DNA from: Erwinia sp.
Lineage (GTDB): Bacteria; Pseudomonadota; Gammaproteobacteria; Enterobacterales; Enterobacteriaceae
DNA: 64,000 bases
Assembly (NCBI GenBank): GCA_964016415.1
Contig: OZ024666.1
Span: 2,089,310-2,153,309 of the forward strand
Direction of reading: 5' to 3'
Position numbers and translations under genes: made by a program. This document shows positions 42,743 through 53,427 of the stretch, piece by piece. Within the stretch, counting starts at the first letter, position 1, and each line of letters starts with the position of its first letter. The notes below the pieces were generated by a model. It saw nothing but the letters and a program-made list of their open reading frames with translations, was not told the DNA's origin and did not search any database.

Positions 42743-44104
42743 TCAGCGACCAGGGAAACCTGGTGGCATCATCCCCTTCATACCACGCATCATTTTTGCC
42801 ATGCCGCCCTTTTTCATTTTCTTCATCATTCGCTGCATCTCGTCAAACTGTTTGAGCAGACGGTTGATATCCTGCACCTGCATGCCAGAACCGGTTGCGA
42901 TACGGCGTTTTCTCGACCCTTTGATGATCTCAGGCTTCTCGCGTTCTTTACGCGTCATGGAGTTGATAATTGCTTCCATTCTTACCAGTACTTTGTCATC
43001 CATCTGCGATTTTACATTGTCCGGAATTTGCCCCATCCCGGGTAATTTAACCATCAGGCTGGCCATTCCACCCATGTTACGCATCTGCTTTAGTTGATCG
43101 AGAAAATCATTGAGATCAAAACCGTCGCCTTTTTTAAGTTTAGTGGCGAGTTTTTCTGCCTGCGCCCGGTCAACGCGACTTTCAATATCTTCAATCAGTG
43201 ACAGTACATCGCCCATGCCAAGAATACGCGATGCAATACGGTCAGGATGGAAAGGTTCCAGCGCATCTGTTTTCTCACCAACCCCCATAAATTTGATCGG
43301 TTTTCCGGTGATATGACGAATAGATAACGCTGCACCACCGCGTGCGTCACCATCTACTTTGGTCAAAACAACCCCGGTCAATGGTAGTGCAGAATTGAAT
43401 GCCTGAGCAGTATTCGCCGCATCCTGTCCGGTCATGGCATCAACGACAAACAGCGTTTCCACGGGATTGATAGCGGCATGAACCTGTTTGATCTCCTCCA
43501 TCATTGCATCATCAACGTGCAATCGTCCGGCGGTATCCACCAGCAAAACATCATAAAATTTGAGTTTCGCCTGTTGCAGGGCATTTTTGACGATATCTAC
43601 CGGTTTCTGATTAATATCAGAGGGGAAAAAGTCGACCCCCACCTGCTCGGCCAGGGTTTCAAGTTGTCGTATTGCCGCCGGACGATAGACGTCAGCTGAA
43701 ACCACCAGTACTTTTTTCTTATGTTTTTCCAGCAGGAACTTACCGAGTTTTCCGACACTGGTGGTTTTACCAGCCCCCTGAAGCCCCGCCATCAACACAA
43801 CAGCAGGTGGCTGCGCGGCAAGGTTGAGGCTGTTATTCTCCTCTCCCATTGCGCTGACCAGTTCATTTTGCACAATCTTGATAAATTCCTGACCCGGGGT
43901 CAGACTTTTATTAACATCCTGTCCTACCGCGCGCTCTTTGACCCTGGCGATAAAATCGCGTACCACAGGCAGGGCAACGTCCGCCTCCAGCAGAGCCATA
44001 CGCACTTCACGTAACGTGTCTTTAATATTCTCTTCGGTCAGTCTTCCACGACCGCTGATATTGCGCAGGGTTTTCGACAACCTGTCGGTTAAATTATCAA
44101 ACAT
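42743..44104 (-). CDS. ffh: Signal recognition particle protein Ffh
   Basis: GTPase that with 4.5S RNA targets inner membrane proteins to FtsY. 453 residues from the ATG at 44104 (a second ATG two codons upstream is possible). G-domain motifs GLQGAGKTTSVGKLG, DTAGRLHVD and TKVDGDARGG. The C-terminal M domain is methionine-rich and ends MMPPGFPGR. It is divergent from ypjD, as in E. coli. Confidence 0.97.
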   Translation of the reverse strand: MFDNLTDRLSKTLRNISGRGRLTEENIKDTLREVRMALLEADVALPVVRDFIARVKERAVGQDVNKSLTPGQEFIKIVQNELVSAMGEENNSLNLAAQPPAVVLMAGLQGAGKTTSVGKLGKFLLEKHKKKVLVVSADVYRPAAIRQLETLAEQVGVDFFPSDINQKPVDIVKNALQQAKLKFYDVLLVDTAGRLHVDDAMMEEIKQVHAAINPVETLFVVDAMTGQDAANTAQAFNSALPLTGVVLTKVDGDARGGAALSIRHITGKPIKFMGVGEKTDALEPFHPDRIASRILGMGDVLSLIEDIESRVDRAQAEKLATKLKKGDGFDLNDFLDQLKQMRNMGGMASLMVKLPGMGQIPDNVKSQMDDKVLVRMEAIINSMTRKEREKPEIIKGSRKRRIATGSGMQVQDINRLLKQFDEMQRMMKKMKKGGMAKMMRGMKGMMPPGFPGR

Positions 44105-44269
44105 TGTCACTCACTCGAGATAAAGAGAGGCCATTTGGCGACATAATTTCACCGATTATAACATAGAAGAAGCGAGGATCTCAGCCATCTGTACGAGAAC
44201 GTTTGGTGCCAGCTGCTGCAGAGGCTATACTGGTTTTCTTAATTGTTAATGCGAGTACCGACGATAGTT

Positions 44270-45061
44270 ATGTCCGTTTACGCGATTCTGGCCCTGTTCG
44301 CCTATTCATGCAGCCTTGCACTAATTCTTCCCGGCCTGCTACGCAGACAGGGGGCCTGGCGCAAAATGGCAGTAATGACTGCTTTTGTGGCTATCTTCTT
44401 CCATGCCGTGGCTTTACAACAACGCATCTTTGCCGTCGATGGCAGTCAAAATCTCAGCCTGCTGAATATCGGATCGCTGATAAGCTTACTTATCTGTGCC
44501 ATCATGACCGTGGTCGGTTCCCCTAACCGTGGCTGGATGTTATTACCTGTCGTTTACAGCTTTGCGCTGATTAATCTCGCTTTCGCAACGTTTATGCCAG
44601 GTTCTTTTATCACCCATCTGGAGGCCACACCTGGACTGATGGTGCATATCGGGCTGGCATTATTTGCTTACGCCACCCTGATGGTAGCGGCTTTGTATGC
44701 CCTGCAGCTCGCCTGGATTGACTCTTTGTTAAAAAATAAAAAGTTGATCCTCAGCAACGATATTCCTCCGCTGATGACGATTGAACGTAAAATGTTTCAT
44801 GTCACACAAATCGGCGTGGTGTTACTGACTTTTGCCCTGTGTACCGGGCTGTTTTATCTGCAAGAGCTGTTCTCTCCCGAAAATGTCGATAAAGCTATTT
44901 TGTCAATCATGGCATGGTTCGTGTATGTGGTTTTACTATGGGGTCATTATCATGAAGGGTGGCGTGGACGTCGTGTCGTCTGGTTCAACTGTGGTGGTGC
45001 TGTTTTACTGACACTGGCCTATTTTGGCAGCCGCATCCTGCAACTTTTGCTATCACGTTAG
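44270..45061 (+). CDS. ypjD: YpjD, CcsA-like inner membrane protein
   Basis: 263 residues from the ATG at 44270, the length of E. coli YpjD; longer starts are not conserved. About eight hydrophobic spans, and the CcsA/HemX-like segment LWGHYHEGWRGRRVVWF is present. The exact role is unclear; it always sits before corB and is proposed to cooperate with it in magnesium/cobalt transport. Confidence 0.92.
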   Translation: MSVYAILALFAYSCSLALILPGLLRRQGAWRKMAVMTAFVAIFFHAVALQQRIFAVDGSQNLSLLNIGSLISLLICAIMTVVGSPNRGWMLLPVVYSFALINLAFATFMPGSFITHLEATPGLMVHIGLALFAYATLMVAALYALQLAWIDSLLKNKKLILSNDIPPLMTIERKMFHVTQIGVVLLTFALCTGLFYLQELFSPENVDKAILSIMAWFVYVVLLWGHYHEGWRGRRVVWFNCGGAVLLTLAYFGSRILQLLLSR

Positions 45062-45094
45062 TCATCCTCCCCCAGTTTAATAAGGAACGCGTCG

Positions 45095-46393
45095 TTGGAG
45101 CATATTTCAACCACCACACTCATTATCACCTTGATCATCATGATTTTGGTTTCAGCTTATTTTTCAGGTTCAGAAACCGGAATAATGACGCTCAACCGCT
45201 ATAAACTGCGTCATCAGTCTAAGCATGGCAATCGGGCTGCCCGACGGGTTGAAAAACTGCTGCGACGACCTGAGCGTCTGATAAGCCTGGTACTGATCGG
45301 CAATAATCTGGTCAATATTCTGGCCTCGGCACTCGCGACCATCGTCGGTATTCGTCTGTATGGCGATGCAGGTGTGGCTATCGCTACCGGCATTCTCACT
45401 TTCGCGGTGCTGGTTTTTGCTGAAGTCTTACCAAAAACTGTTGCCGCGCTCTATCCAGAAAAAGTGGCTTTTCCAAGCAGTGTGCTGCTGGGACCGATAC
45501 AAATTATCATGATGCCCCTCGTCTGGTTGCTGAATATGATCACCCGATTACTGATGCGAATGGTCGGTATCAAAGGCGATAATGTAATCAGCGCAGCGCT
45601 GAGCAAAGAAGAGCTGAGGACCATTGTTTACGAATCACGTTCACTGATGTCCAGACGCAACCAGGACATGCTGTTATCGGTGCTTGATCTGGAAAAAGTG
45701 ACTGTTGATGATGTGATGTTGCCACGCAATGAAATTGTCGGTATCAATATTAATGATGACTGGAAATCGATTGTCCGCCAGCTCACTCACTCTCCCCACG
45801 GCAGAATCGTGCTCTATCGGGATGCGCTGGACGATACCATCAGTATGCTACGGGTACGCGAAGCCTACAGGTTGATGACAGAAAAACGTGAGTTTACCAA
45901 AGAGATTATGCTGCGTGCCGCTGATGAAATTTATTATGTACCGCAAAGCACGCCACTGAATGTACAGTTAGTGAATTTTCAGCGTAACAAAAAGAAAGTG
46001 GGTCTGGTAGTTGATGAGTACGGCGATATTAAAGGGCTCATCACCATCGACGATATTCTCGAAGAGATTGTCGGTGATTTTACTACCTCAATGTCACCGA
46101 CCCTGGCAGAAGAAGTTCTGCCTCAAAACGATGGTTCGGTACTGATAGATGGCAGTGCCAGTGTTCGCGAGTTGAATAAAGTGTTTAACTGGTCTTTACC
46201 GGAAGAGGATGCTCGTACCATCAATGGCATGATTCTTGAAGTCTTACAGGATATTCCCCTGCCGGATACCACAGTCACTGTAGGTCAATACGCGATCGAT
46301 ATTCTCGATGTTCAGGGCAATATGATCCGCCAGGTACGGGTGACACCGCAGAGGAACTTACAAGAGAGCACCGACAAACCAACCAGCAGCTAA
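45095..46393 (+). CDS. corB: CorB/YfjD CNNM-type membrane protein
   Basis: 432 residues. The start is TTG at 45095 behind AAGGAA (45082-45087); no ATG or GTG fits the conserved N-terminus EHISTTTL. A DUF21/CNNM membrane domain (about residues 1-180, with SAYFSGSETGIMTLNR and FAEVLPKTVAALYPEK) is followed by a CBS pair and a CorC_HlyC domain, the same C-terminal layout as the corC product at the window start. Implicated in magnesium/cobalt handling. Confidence 0.93.
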   Translation: MEHISTTTLIITLIIMILVSAYFSGSETGIMTLNRYKLRHQSKHGNRAARRVEKLLRRPERLISLVLIGNNLVNILASALATIVGIRLYGDAGVAIATGILTFAVLVFAEVLPKTVAALYPEKVAFPSSVLLGPIQIIMMPLVWLLNMITRLLMRMVGIKGDNVISAALSKEELRTIVYESRSLMSRRNQDMLLSVLDLEKVTVDDVMLPRNEIVGININDDWKSIVRQLTHSPHGRIVLYRDALDDTISMLRVREAYRLMTEKREFTKEIMLRAADEIYYVPQSTPLNVQLVNFQRNKKKVGLVVDEYGDIKGLITIDDILEEIVGDFTTSMSPTLAEEVLPQNDGSVLIDGSASVRELNKVFNWSLPEEDARTINGMILEVLQDIPLPDTTVTVGQYAIDILDVQGNMIRQVRVTPQRNLQESTDKPTSS

Positions 46394-46404
46394 TTCTGTC
46401 AGAA

Positions 46405-46436
46405 AATCGCCCCATCTTCAGATTCAGATGGGGCGA
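46405..46436. terminator. Bidirectional hairpin between corB and luxS
   Basis: ATCGCCCCATCT and AGATGGGGCGAT form a perfect 12-pair stem between two convergent genes. Confidence 0.8.
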
Positions 46437-46443
46437 TAAGCTA

Positions 46444-46959
46444 CTAGATATGCAGTTCCTGTAACTTCTCTGCTGGCAGCGCTAAATCGTCGTTGTGATT
46501 GATGCCAATCTTGCTGTCCACAATATGACGAGCGATATCCTGAGCTTCCTGCAGAGAGTGCATCTCATAAGTACCGCACTGATATTCATTAAGTTCAGGT
46601 ATAGCACGCTGATCCGTCACTTTCAGTACATCCTGCATTGCGGCTTTCCAGGCGGCAGCCACACGTTGTTCATCAGGGGTGCCGATCATACTCATATAGA
46701 AACCAGTACGACAGCCCATCGGCGAGATATCAATGATTTCCACACCATCACCATTGAGGTGATTTCGCATAAATCCGGCAAATAAGTGCTCAAGGGTGTG
46801 AATACCCCGCTCCGGCATCACCTCTTTATTGGGCTTACAGAAACGCAGATCAAATACCGTGATGGTATCGCCATGAGGTGTCTTCATTGTCTTAGCAACA
46901 CGTACAGCCGGTGCGGCCATAATGGTATGATCAACGGTAAAACTGTCCAGTAATGGCAT
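46444..46959 (-). CDS. luxS: S-ribosylhomocysteine lyase LuxS
   Basis: Converts S-ribosylhomocysteine to homocysteine and DPD, the precursor of autoinducer-2. 171 residues, full length. The metal site is HTLEH in [13 protein letters not shown] plus the Cys in [10 protein letters not shown]; the catalytic Cys is in MGCRTGFYM. The MicA sRNA gene lies just upstream on the other strand. Confidence 0.97.
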   Translation of the reverse strand: MPLLDSFTVDHTIMAAPAVRVAKTMKTPHGDTITVFDLRFCKPNKEVMPERGIHTLEHLFAGFMRNHLNGDGVEIIDISPMGCRTGFYMSMIGTPDEQRVAAAWKAAMQDVLKVTDQRAIPELNEYQCGTYEMHSLQEAQDIARHIVDSKIGINHNDDLALPAEKLQELHI

Positions 46960-46995
46960 ATAGCGACCTCAGCGAATAAATTTTTTGAAAATAAT

Positions 46996-47023
46996 GCAAC
47001 TTTCTCTTTTAGCGCCTGTCTGA
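46996..47023 (+). promoter_or_regulatory. Sigma-E promoter of micA
   Basis: GCAACTT (46996-47002) as -35 and TCTGA (47019-47023) as -10, 16 bases apart, match the sigma-E pattern known for micA and place the transcript start near 47030. Confidence 0.75.
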
Positions 47024-47029
47024 TTTACC

Positions 47030-47104
47030 GATAGACGCGCATTTTGTTATCATCCCTGACAGTAGATGTTTTTTCGGCCACATGATGTGGCCATTTTCTT
47101 TTTT
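47030..47104 (+). ncRNA. micA: MicA small RNA
   Basis: Hfq-dependent sRNA that represses ompA and other outer membrane protein mRNAs during envelope stress. The 5' part GACGCGCATTTTGTTATCAT matches the E. coli MicA seed region almost exactly. The 3' part is a GGCCACATGATGTGGCC hairpin followed by a T-rich tail. It lies between gshA and luxS as in E. coli, with a sigma-E promoter upstream. The 3' end reaches the gshA stop. Confidence 0.88.
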
Positions 47105-48662
47105 AGCTCCGCTGCTGCAGGAACTCGTCAAAACTCAACGTATCCTGTGCCTCAAGCTCCTGCTGTCTGGCTATCGACTTTGCAGCTTCATCATCAAATT
47201 GACTTTCAGAGAGTATTTCTAATGGCTCTGAGGATAACTGATGACGGTATTGTTCTGCCAACGCCAGCGCGGTTGCTGTCATACCATCCTCTTTGACAGC
47301 CATCAGTATCCTGGCTGAGTATGTCAGACTGGGATCTTCAAAGGAAGCCAGCAAACGGTCGCAGACCTCCTGATAATCGCTGCTACCCTGCTGAACATCA
47401 AGCATCGCAGCAACACGCGAAAGATCCGCAAACAGGGTTTTTCCCATCTCAGCCAACGGATATTGCGCCTCACCGCATCCGACTCCCAGCTTGAGACCCG
47501 GCCTACGCCCTTCCATAATCACCCGGCTCCAGTTGGTTCGGGTGCAAAGGAGCTCATCGCTGGTCATTTCCGGTGCATCCGCCATGGCACACCAGATCAA
47601 AAACAGATCAAGAAAACGTACCTGATAGGCATCAACACCTGTTGGTGAGAAGGGATTAACATCCAGAGAGCGCACTTCGATATATTCGATTCCACCCCGT
47701 AGTAATGCATCGGAAGGCTCTTCACCACTGCAGGTAACGCGTTTGGGTCGGATCGGCGCGTAAAGCTCATTCTCAATCTGCAGCACATTCGTGTTCAGTT
47801 GCAGCCTGTCACCCTGTGGACCATATAACCCGAGTTCCGCATAAGCGTGCGAGGGGGTTTTAATCGCCGCTTTAAGCCCCTTGACATACTCACCCAGGGA
47901 GTTAAACGTAATCGATAACCCGCTTTGCGATTTATTAGTGTAGCCCAGGTCGCTGAGACGCAATGAGGTAGCATAAGGAAGATAAAGCAAACCTTTCGCG
48001 GTTTTTTCAAAAGGCAGTTCAGGCGTCTTTCCCTGTAAAAAAGAGGGACAGATAGCCGGAGAAGCACCAAACAGATAAGGTATTACCCAGCCAAAACGGT
48101 AATAGTTCCGGATCAACCGCAGATACCCGGATGACATCACCTCTTGCAACGACTCTCCGCCGTCGGCATTTTGCCGCGCACGCCAGAAACTCTCAGGCAA
48201 GGAAAAATTATAGTGAACACCGGATATGATCTGCATCAGCGCACTGTAACGATTTTTTAATCCGTTACGATAAAGTGTTTTCATTCTGCCAATATTAGAG
48301 CTGCCGTACTGCGCCAGAGCGATGTCATCGCTATGGCTTATCTGGCAGGGCATACTCATTGGCCACATGCGCTCATCACCCAGATGACGTGCCGCATATC
48401 GATGGATATCACGTAACACCGCCATCAGATGGTCAACGTCATGGTCAACCGGGGTAATGAACTCCAGTAATGCTTCGGCAAAATCAGTGGTAATCCATTT
48501 GTTGGTTAATGCCGAGCCAAATGCCAGCGGATGGCCGGTGGTAGCAAGGTGACCATCAGGTTGAATACGCAGGGCCTCACGCTCAATGCCGCGTCCTATC
48601 CCCCGCAATGCATCAGGGTGCTTTTCAAGCCAGGAGAGTGCCTGAGAGACATCAGGGATCAC
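47103..48662 (-). CDS. gshA: Glutamate-cysteine ligase GshA
   Basis: First enzyme of glutathione synthesis. 519 residues, against 518 in E. coli. The GTG start lies behind CAGGAGG. Conserved blocks include [41 protein letters not shown] and [15 protein letters not shown]. yqaA, which separates gshA from yqaB in E. coli, is absent. Confidence 0.97.
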   Translation of the reverse strand: MIPDVSQALSWLEKHPDALRGIGRGIEREALRIQPDGHLATTGHPLAFGSALTNKWITTDFAEALLEFITPVDHDVDHLMAVLRDIHRYAARHLGDERMWPMSMPCQISHSDDIALAQYGSSNIGRMKTLYRNGLKNRYSALMQIISGVHYNFSLPESFWRARQNADGGESLQEVMSSGYLRLIRNYYRFGWVIPYLFGASPAICPSFLQGKTPELPFEKTAKGLLYLPYATSLRLSDLGYTNKSQSGLSITFNSLGEYVKGLKAAIKTPSHAYAELGLYGPQGDRLQLNTNVLQIENELYAPIRPKRVTCSGEEPSDALLRGGIEYIEVRSLDVNPFSPTGVDAYQVRFLDLFLIWCAMADAPEMTSDELLCTRTNWSRVIMEGRRPGLKLGVGCGEAQYPLAEMGKTLFADLSRVAAMLDVQQGSSDYQEVCDRLLASFEDPSLTYSARILMAVKEDGMTATALALAEQYRHQLSSEPLEILSESQFDDEAAKSIARQQELEAQDTLSFDEFLQQRS

Positions 48663-48767
48663 ATCAACCTCCTGTCCGGGGCGTAAAGTGAATGGCTATT
48701 AAACATTTTACTGTCTATCCTTTAAACCGGTTAATCACAGAGTATAGCCTGGTGTTAATGTCCTGTA

Positions 48768-49340
48768 TTACTCTGTAAGTTGTCTTACATCTACCACATC
48801 CATTACTGCCGCTTCTGCTGCCTGAATACCGAAATCAGCATCTTCAAACACCACGCATTGTGATGCAGGTACCGCCATCAAGCTGGCACAGCGCAAGAAG
48901 GTATCCGGCGCGGGTTTGTGACGAGTGTCATCATCAGCAGTGACAATCGCCGTAAAATAATCACGCAGATGCAAATGATCCAGTAATGCCAACGCCATTG
49001 ACCGATCACTGCCAGTCCCCACCGACATCGGACGTTTGCCTTTATAGGCTTTAACTACCTCAATCAGCGGCAAAGGTTTGACGGTATCGAACAGCATTTC
49101 CCTTACCAGGGCCTTTTTCTCAGCGGCGAGCCGCAGTGCATCGAAGTCACTGCCTGCGCGATCGAGAATGACCTGAGCAATCTGGTTAACCGGAGCACCA
49201 TACAGACCGCGAATAATTTGCGGGTCAAAAGACATACCATACCGACTGAGTACACTATGCCATGCATGAAGATGGGAGGGTTCGATATCTAACAGTGTAC
49301 CGTCCATATCAAAAATTAACCCTTGATAGCGATCGTACAT
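48768..49340 (-). CDS. yqaB: HAD-family sugar phosphatase YqaB
   Basis: 190 residues. The HAD nucleophile motif FDMDGTLLD is at residues 10-18, motif II-type SVGTGSDRSM follows, Lys is in TRHKPAPD, and acidic residues in VFEDADFGIQAA. E. coli YqaB dephosphorylates fructose-1-phosphate. Position next to gshA and the tRNA cluster is conserved. Confidence 0.93.
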   Translation of the reverse strand: MYDRYQGLIFDMDGTLLDIEPSHLHAWHSVLSRYGMSFDPQIIRGLYGAPVNQIAQVILDRAGSDFDALRLAAEKKALVREMLFDTVKPLPLIEVVKAYKGKRPMSVGTGSDRSMALALLDHLHLRDYFTAIVTADDDTRHKPAPDTFLRCASLMAVPASQCVVFEDADFGIQAAEAAVMDVVDVRQLTE

Positions 49341-49520
49341 CCCTTCTCTCCCTGTGTTAAAGGAACACTGTAACGTAAATATGCCAGATTGTCGCCAGTG
49401 ACAATGTTTCCGTTAATGCCTTAAGGATGATAGGAATATTTTAGTGCTACGATGATGTTTCTGCCTGAATATGGCTTTTGAGTTACCAGACGGTAAATGA
49501 AAGAAAGAGAGAGAGAGAAA

Positions 49521-49597
49521 TGGTGCATCCGGGAGGATTCGAACCTCCGACCGCTCGGTTCGTAGCCGAGTACTCTATCCAGCTGAGCTACGGATGC
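49521..49597 (-). tRNA. tRNA-Arg (ACG), copy 2
   Basis: 77 bases including the encoded CCA; the anticodon loop CTACGAA gives ACG. Acceptor GCATCCG pairs with CGGATGC. Identical to the next copy. A GA-rich simple repeat (about 49500-49518) follows on the minus strand; no terminator hairpin is seen. Confidence 0.97.
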
Positions 49598-49665
49598 AAA
49601 GCAAAATCTGTAGATAACAAGTATGACTAACTATTTATTCCTGACTTAACCATCTCATTAAAAGA

Positions 49666-49742
49666 TGGTGCATCCGGGAGGATTCGAACCTCCGACCGCT
49701 CGGTTCGTAGCCGAGTACTCTATCCAGCTGAGCTACGGATGC
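49666..49742 (-). tRNA. tRNA-Arg (ACG), copy 1
   Basis: 77 bases with encoded CCA, identical in sequence to the other copy 68 bases away. Only 3 bases separate it from the serine tRNA, so the cluster is one transcript. Confidence 0.97.
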
Positions 49743-49745
49743 AAA

Positions 49746-49838
49746 TGGCGGTGAGGCGGGGATTCGAACCCCGGATGCAGCTATTAACCGCATACTCCCT
49801 TAGCAGGGGAGCGCCTTCAGCCTCTCGGCCACCTCACC
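49746..49838 (-). tRNA. serV: tRNA-Ser (GCT)
   Basis: 93 bases with encoded CCA, the long variable arm expected of a serine tRNA, and anticodon loop CTGCTAA (GCT). First gene of the tRNA transcript, in the conserved csrA-serV-arg order. Confidence 0.97.
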
Positions 49839-49902
49839 TTACGCACTCTGACGAGTTTTACTTCCGGGCTTTGTTTAGCCCCTTCCGTACTGCGTGGCGC
49901 AC

Positions 49903-49930
49903 ATATTACTTTGGCGGTCTTATATGTCAA
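49903..49930 (-). promoter_or_regulatory. Promoter of the Ser-Arg-Arg tRNA operon
   Basis: TTGACA (49925-49930) and TAATAT (49903-49908) spaced by 16 bases on the minus strand, followed by a GC-rich discriminator, typical of stringently controlled tRNA promoters. Confidence 0.8.
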
Positions 49931-50205
49931 ACACTTTTTCCTGCTGACGATTCAATTGCACAAAAGCCATCCAATACGGATACTTTGGCAACAATAAACG
50001 CTGCTATTCTCTTCGCTTCGCCACTCCTCACCATTTTGACTCTTGATGAGGCAGGGGATCACAATCAATTCAGAAAAGGAGAGAAGATTGAATAACATCG
50101 CTGTTCCGGAACAACTTCGCTGCGCTAAACAATGAAAATAACCAGACGGCTAAAAAGTAAATGGTGACTGGGAGAGATTAGATGAAGAACGAGGAGTAAT
50201 ACAAA
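49931..50205. other. Gap between tRNA promoter and csrA
   Basis: No gene supported; open frames here lack ribosome sites and protein-like composition. Confidence 0.5.
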
Positions 50206-50230
50206 CCCCACGCTGAGATGCAGCGTGGGG
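50206..50230 (-). terminator. csrA terminator
   Basis: CCCCACGCTG and CAGCGTGGGG form a perfect ten-pair stem, followed by TTTG on the minus strand, 10 bases after csrA. Confidence 0.8.
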
Positions 50231-50239
50231 CCGGATGCG

Positions 50240-50425
50240 TTAGTAATTAGTCGGCTGAGTTTTTTCCGCCTGAATACGCTGATAGATCTCTTCACGGTGT
50301 ACTGAGACTTCTTTAGGGGCATTGACACCAATACGCACCTGGTTTCCTTTCACTCCCAGCACTGTAACTGTCACCTCATCACCGATCATGAGGGTCTCAC
50401 CAACTCGACGAGTTAGAATAAGCAT
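50240..50425 (-). CDS. csrA: Carbon storage regulator CsrA
   Basis: RNA-binding dimer that blocks or stabilises mRNAs at GGA sites. 61 residues, nearly identical to E. coli CsrA ([23 protein letters not shown]-contact residues in the first strand and [10 protein letters not shown]). Downstream of alaS by 244 bases, as in E. coli. Confidence 0.97.
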   Translation of the reverse strand: MLILTRRVGETLMIGDEVTVTVLGVKGNQVRIGVNAPKEVSVHREEIYQRIQAEKTQPTNY

Positions 50426-50669
50426 TCTTTGCTCCTTGAAAGATTAAAATAGTCGGGTTAACTGTACCCGGCATTATCCATCCCATAACGCGAAATGTAC
50501 GTATGATAATGGCACCAATTTACTCGATTATGCCAATACATTCTGCTGATGATTAACTTAGCCGAAATTCATACCATTAACCTGACTGCAAATTTATCAG
50601 AGGTAGAATACCGCCACTGCCAGATAAAAATCACGATGCCAGCATGGCGGCGGTAGTATACCACCTGAA

Positions 50670-53297
50670 CTACAGATTTGTAACAAGCCAGGGCGCCACA
50701 CTTGCCAGTGCAGCAGGAAGTGCAGCTATATCACTCCCGCCAGCCTGAGCCATGTCTGGACGCCCACCACCTTTACCCCCGATCTGCCGGGCGATCTCTC
50801 CAACCAAATCGCCAGCTTTGATACGATCCGTCAGGTCCTTTGTGACGCCTGCAATCAGTGAGACTTTCCCTTCATCAATCGTAGCAAGTACTACAACGCC
50901 TGATTTTAGCTGATTTTTCAAATCATCTACCATCGTGCGTAATAACTTTGGCTCAGTATTTTTCAGTTCACTGACCAACAGTTTTACACCCTGCACTTCG
51001 GCCACATTATCAATCAATGCGGCACTCTCTTTCACTGCTTGTTGTGCCTTAAACTGCTGTAGCTCTTTTTCCAGCACTCGGGCATGCTCAATCATCGCGC
51101 GAATTTTTTCATTCAGATTACTACTGTTCGCTTTCACCAACTGCGCAATATCGTGCAACTGACTGCTCTGTTCATTGACCTGTTGCAGTGCTGCCTCACC
51201 AGTGATTGCTTCAATACGCCGTACACCAGCTGCAGTACCCGACTCTGAAAGAATACGGAATAAGCCGATATCACCTGTCCTGCTGGCATGAGTACCACCA
51301 CAAAGTTCAGTGGAGAAATTGCCCATGGACAGTACCCGCACTTTCTCATCATATTTCTCACCAAACAGCGCCATTGCCCCCTGCGCCTTGGCTGCGTCCA
51401 GATCCATAATTGTTGTCTCGACAGAGAGATTATGACGGATCTGGGCATTGACGATCTCTTCCACCTGACGTATCTCTTCAGGTTTCATCGCTTCGTTGTG
51501 TGAGAAGTCGAAGCGCAGGTAGTGATCATTGACCAGAGAACCTTTTTGCGCCACATGCTTGCCCATCACCTGACGCAACGCTGCATGCAATAAATGGGTC
51601 GCCGAGTGGTTCAGTCGGATACGACCACGTCGTGCACCATCTACTTTCGCTGTCAGTTGGTCACCAACCTGTAAACTCCCGGCAGTGATAACACCGGTAT
51701 GGCCAATTGCCGTACCGTATTTTTGGGTGTCAGAAACCGAAAAACTACACTGGGCATTTTCCAGCACGCCGGAGTCACCCACCTGTCCACCTGACTCAGC
51801 GTAAAAAGGCGTTTCACTGAGTATCACCACGCCACGCTGACCCTTTTCGATTCGGTTTACAGACTGCCCATCAATGTAGATGGTATTCACTGCAGAAGAG
51901 CACTCCAGCAGATCGTAGCCTTTAAATGCCGACGCCTCATCAGTACGAATCACTGTGTTGTAATCAGTCCCAAAACCGCTTGCTTCTCTGGCGCGTTGTC
52001 GCTGTTGCTCCATCGCCCGTTCAAAGCCCGTTTCATCAATCTTCAGATCACGTTCGCGGCATACATCGGCGGTTAAATCTGCCGGAAAACCGAATGTATC
52101 ATACAACCGGAATACTGTTTCACCATCCAGGGTATCACCCTTGAGGTTATTCAGCTCTTCATCGAGTAAAGCCAGCCCTCTTTCCAGTGTTCTGGCAAAT
52201 TGCTCTTCTTCAGTTTTAAGCACCTGTTCAACATGCTGCTGCTGACGACTTAACTCCTCAGCGGCCGGTCCCATCACTTCAATCAATGGCGCGACCAACT
52301 TCCAGAAAAAGGTTCCCTGCGCACCAAGCATGTTGCCATGCCGGATTGCCCGACGCAGTATGCGTCTCAGTACATAACCCCGGTTTTCATTTGATGGCAC
52401 GACACCATCAGCCACCAGGAATGCACAGGAACGAATATGGTCAGCAATAGCACGTAATGACTTGCTGTCATTATCACGGGTTCCGATAATTTCTGCGGTA
52501 GATTTTATCATTTTCTGAAATAGGTCAATCTCATAGTTTGAGTTGACATGCTGAAGCACCGCCGCAATACGCTCTAATCCCATCCCGGTGTCAACCGAGG
52601 GTTTAGGTAATGGCTGCATAGTGCCGTCAGCCTGACGATTGAACTGCATGAAAACAATGTTCCAGATTTCGATGTAACGATCGCCATCTTCTTCAGGTGA
52701 ACCCGGTGGCCCTCCCCAGATATGCTCGCCGTGATCATAAAAAATTTCACTGCAAGGACCACAGGGACCGGTATCACCCATCTGCCAGAAATTGTCTGAA
52801 GCAAAAGGCGCACCTTTGTTATCACCGATGCGAATAATGCGTTCAGCGGGTACGCCTATTTCGTCTGCCCAGATAGCATAAGCTTCATCATCCGTCTCAT
52901 ACACCGTTACCCACAACTTCTCTGCCGGCAGGTTAAACCATGCTTTTCCGGTAAGTAACTCCCATGCAAAACCTATCGCTTCACGTTTGAAATAGTCACC
53001 GAAACTGAAATTTCCCAGCATTTCAAAAAAAGTGTGGTGTCTTGCGGTGTAACCGACATTTTCTAAATCGTTATGTTTTCCACCAGCACGCACACAGCGT
53101 TGTGATGTTGTTGCACGAGAGTAATTACGTTTATCAGCGCCCAGAAAAACATCTTTGAACTGGTTCATTCCCGCATTGGTAAACAGTAATGTGGGATCGT
53201 TATGGGGAACCAGAGAGCTGCTGGCGACAACCTGATGACCCTTGCTGTGAAAAAAGTCGAGAAACGCCTGGCGAATCTCCGCTGTACTTTTACTCAT
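50670..53297 (-). CDS. alaS: Alanyl-tRNA synthetase
   Basis: Class II synthetase, 875 residues (E. coli 876). Catalytic core near the N-terminus ([40 protein letters not shown]), editing domain with zinc ligands [15 protein letters not shown] and [10 protein letters not shown], and a C-terminal domain with [15 protein letters not shown]. The gap to recX (53298-53427) contains nested inverted repeats that may act as attenuator or terminator. Confidence 0.97.
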   Translation of the reverse strand: MSKSTAEIRQAFLDFFHSKGHQVVASSSLVPHNDPTLLFTNAGMNQFKDVFLGADKRNYSRATTSQRCVRAGGKHNDLENVGYTARHHTFFEMLGNFSFGDYFKREAIGFAWELLTGKAWFNLPAEKLWVTVYETDDEAYAIWADEIGVPAERIIRIGDNKGAPFASDNFWQMGDTGPCGPCSEIFYDHGEHIWGGPPGSPEEDGDRYIEIWNIVFMQFNRQADGTMQPLPKPSVDTGMGLERIAAVLQHVNSNYEIDLFQKMIKSTAEIIGTRDNDSKSLRAIADHIRSCAFLVADGVVPSNENRGYVLRRILRRAIRHGNMLGAQGTFFWKLVAPLIEVMGPAAEELSRQQQHVEQVLKTEEEQFARTLERGLALLDEELNNLKGDTLDGETVFRLYDTFGFPADLTADVCRERDLKIDETGFERAMEQQRQRAREASGFGTDYNTVIRTDEASAFKGYDLLECSSAVNTIYIDGQSVNRIEKGQRGVVILSETPFYAESGGQVGDSGVLENAQCSFSVSDTQKYGTAIGHTGVITAGSLQVGDQLTAKVDGARRGRIRLNHSATHLLHAALRQVMGKHVAQKGSLVNDHYLRFDFSHNEAMKPEEIRQVEEIVNAQIRHNLSVETTIMDLDAAKAQGAMALFGEKYDEKVRVLSMGNFSTELCGGTHASRTGDIGLFRILSESGTAAGVRRIEAITGEAALQQVNEQSSQLHDIAQLVKANSSNLNEKIRAMIEHARVLEKELQQFKAQQAVKESAALIDNVAEVQGVKLLVSELKNTEPKLLRTMVDDLKNQLKSGVVVLATIDEGKVSLIAGVTKDLTDRIKAGDLVGEIARQIGGKGGGRPDMAQAGGSDIAALPAALASVAPWLVTNL

Positions 53298-53427
53298 ATT
53301 TATCCTGAAGTTACGCTAATAAACTTATCATGCACACATCCCCGGATGGGTGCACTTGCTGCGCTATACGCCGAAATGTGCCTGATAAGATAATTTTTCT
53401 TCATCGGGAAGTAAAATCCCAATCACT

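Noticed and set aside
49500-49518. GA-rich simple repeat next to the tRNA-Arg gene
   Set aside because: A short low-complexity run without evident function; noted only as tRNA flank.
49521-49838. tRNA cluster as integration site
   Set aside because: No integrase, direct repeat of a tRNA end, or foreign segment is visible beside it; the duplicated tRNA-Arg is a normal tandem copy.
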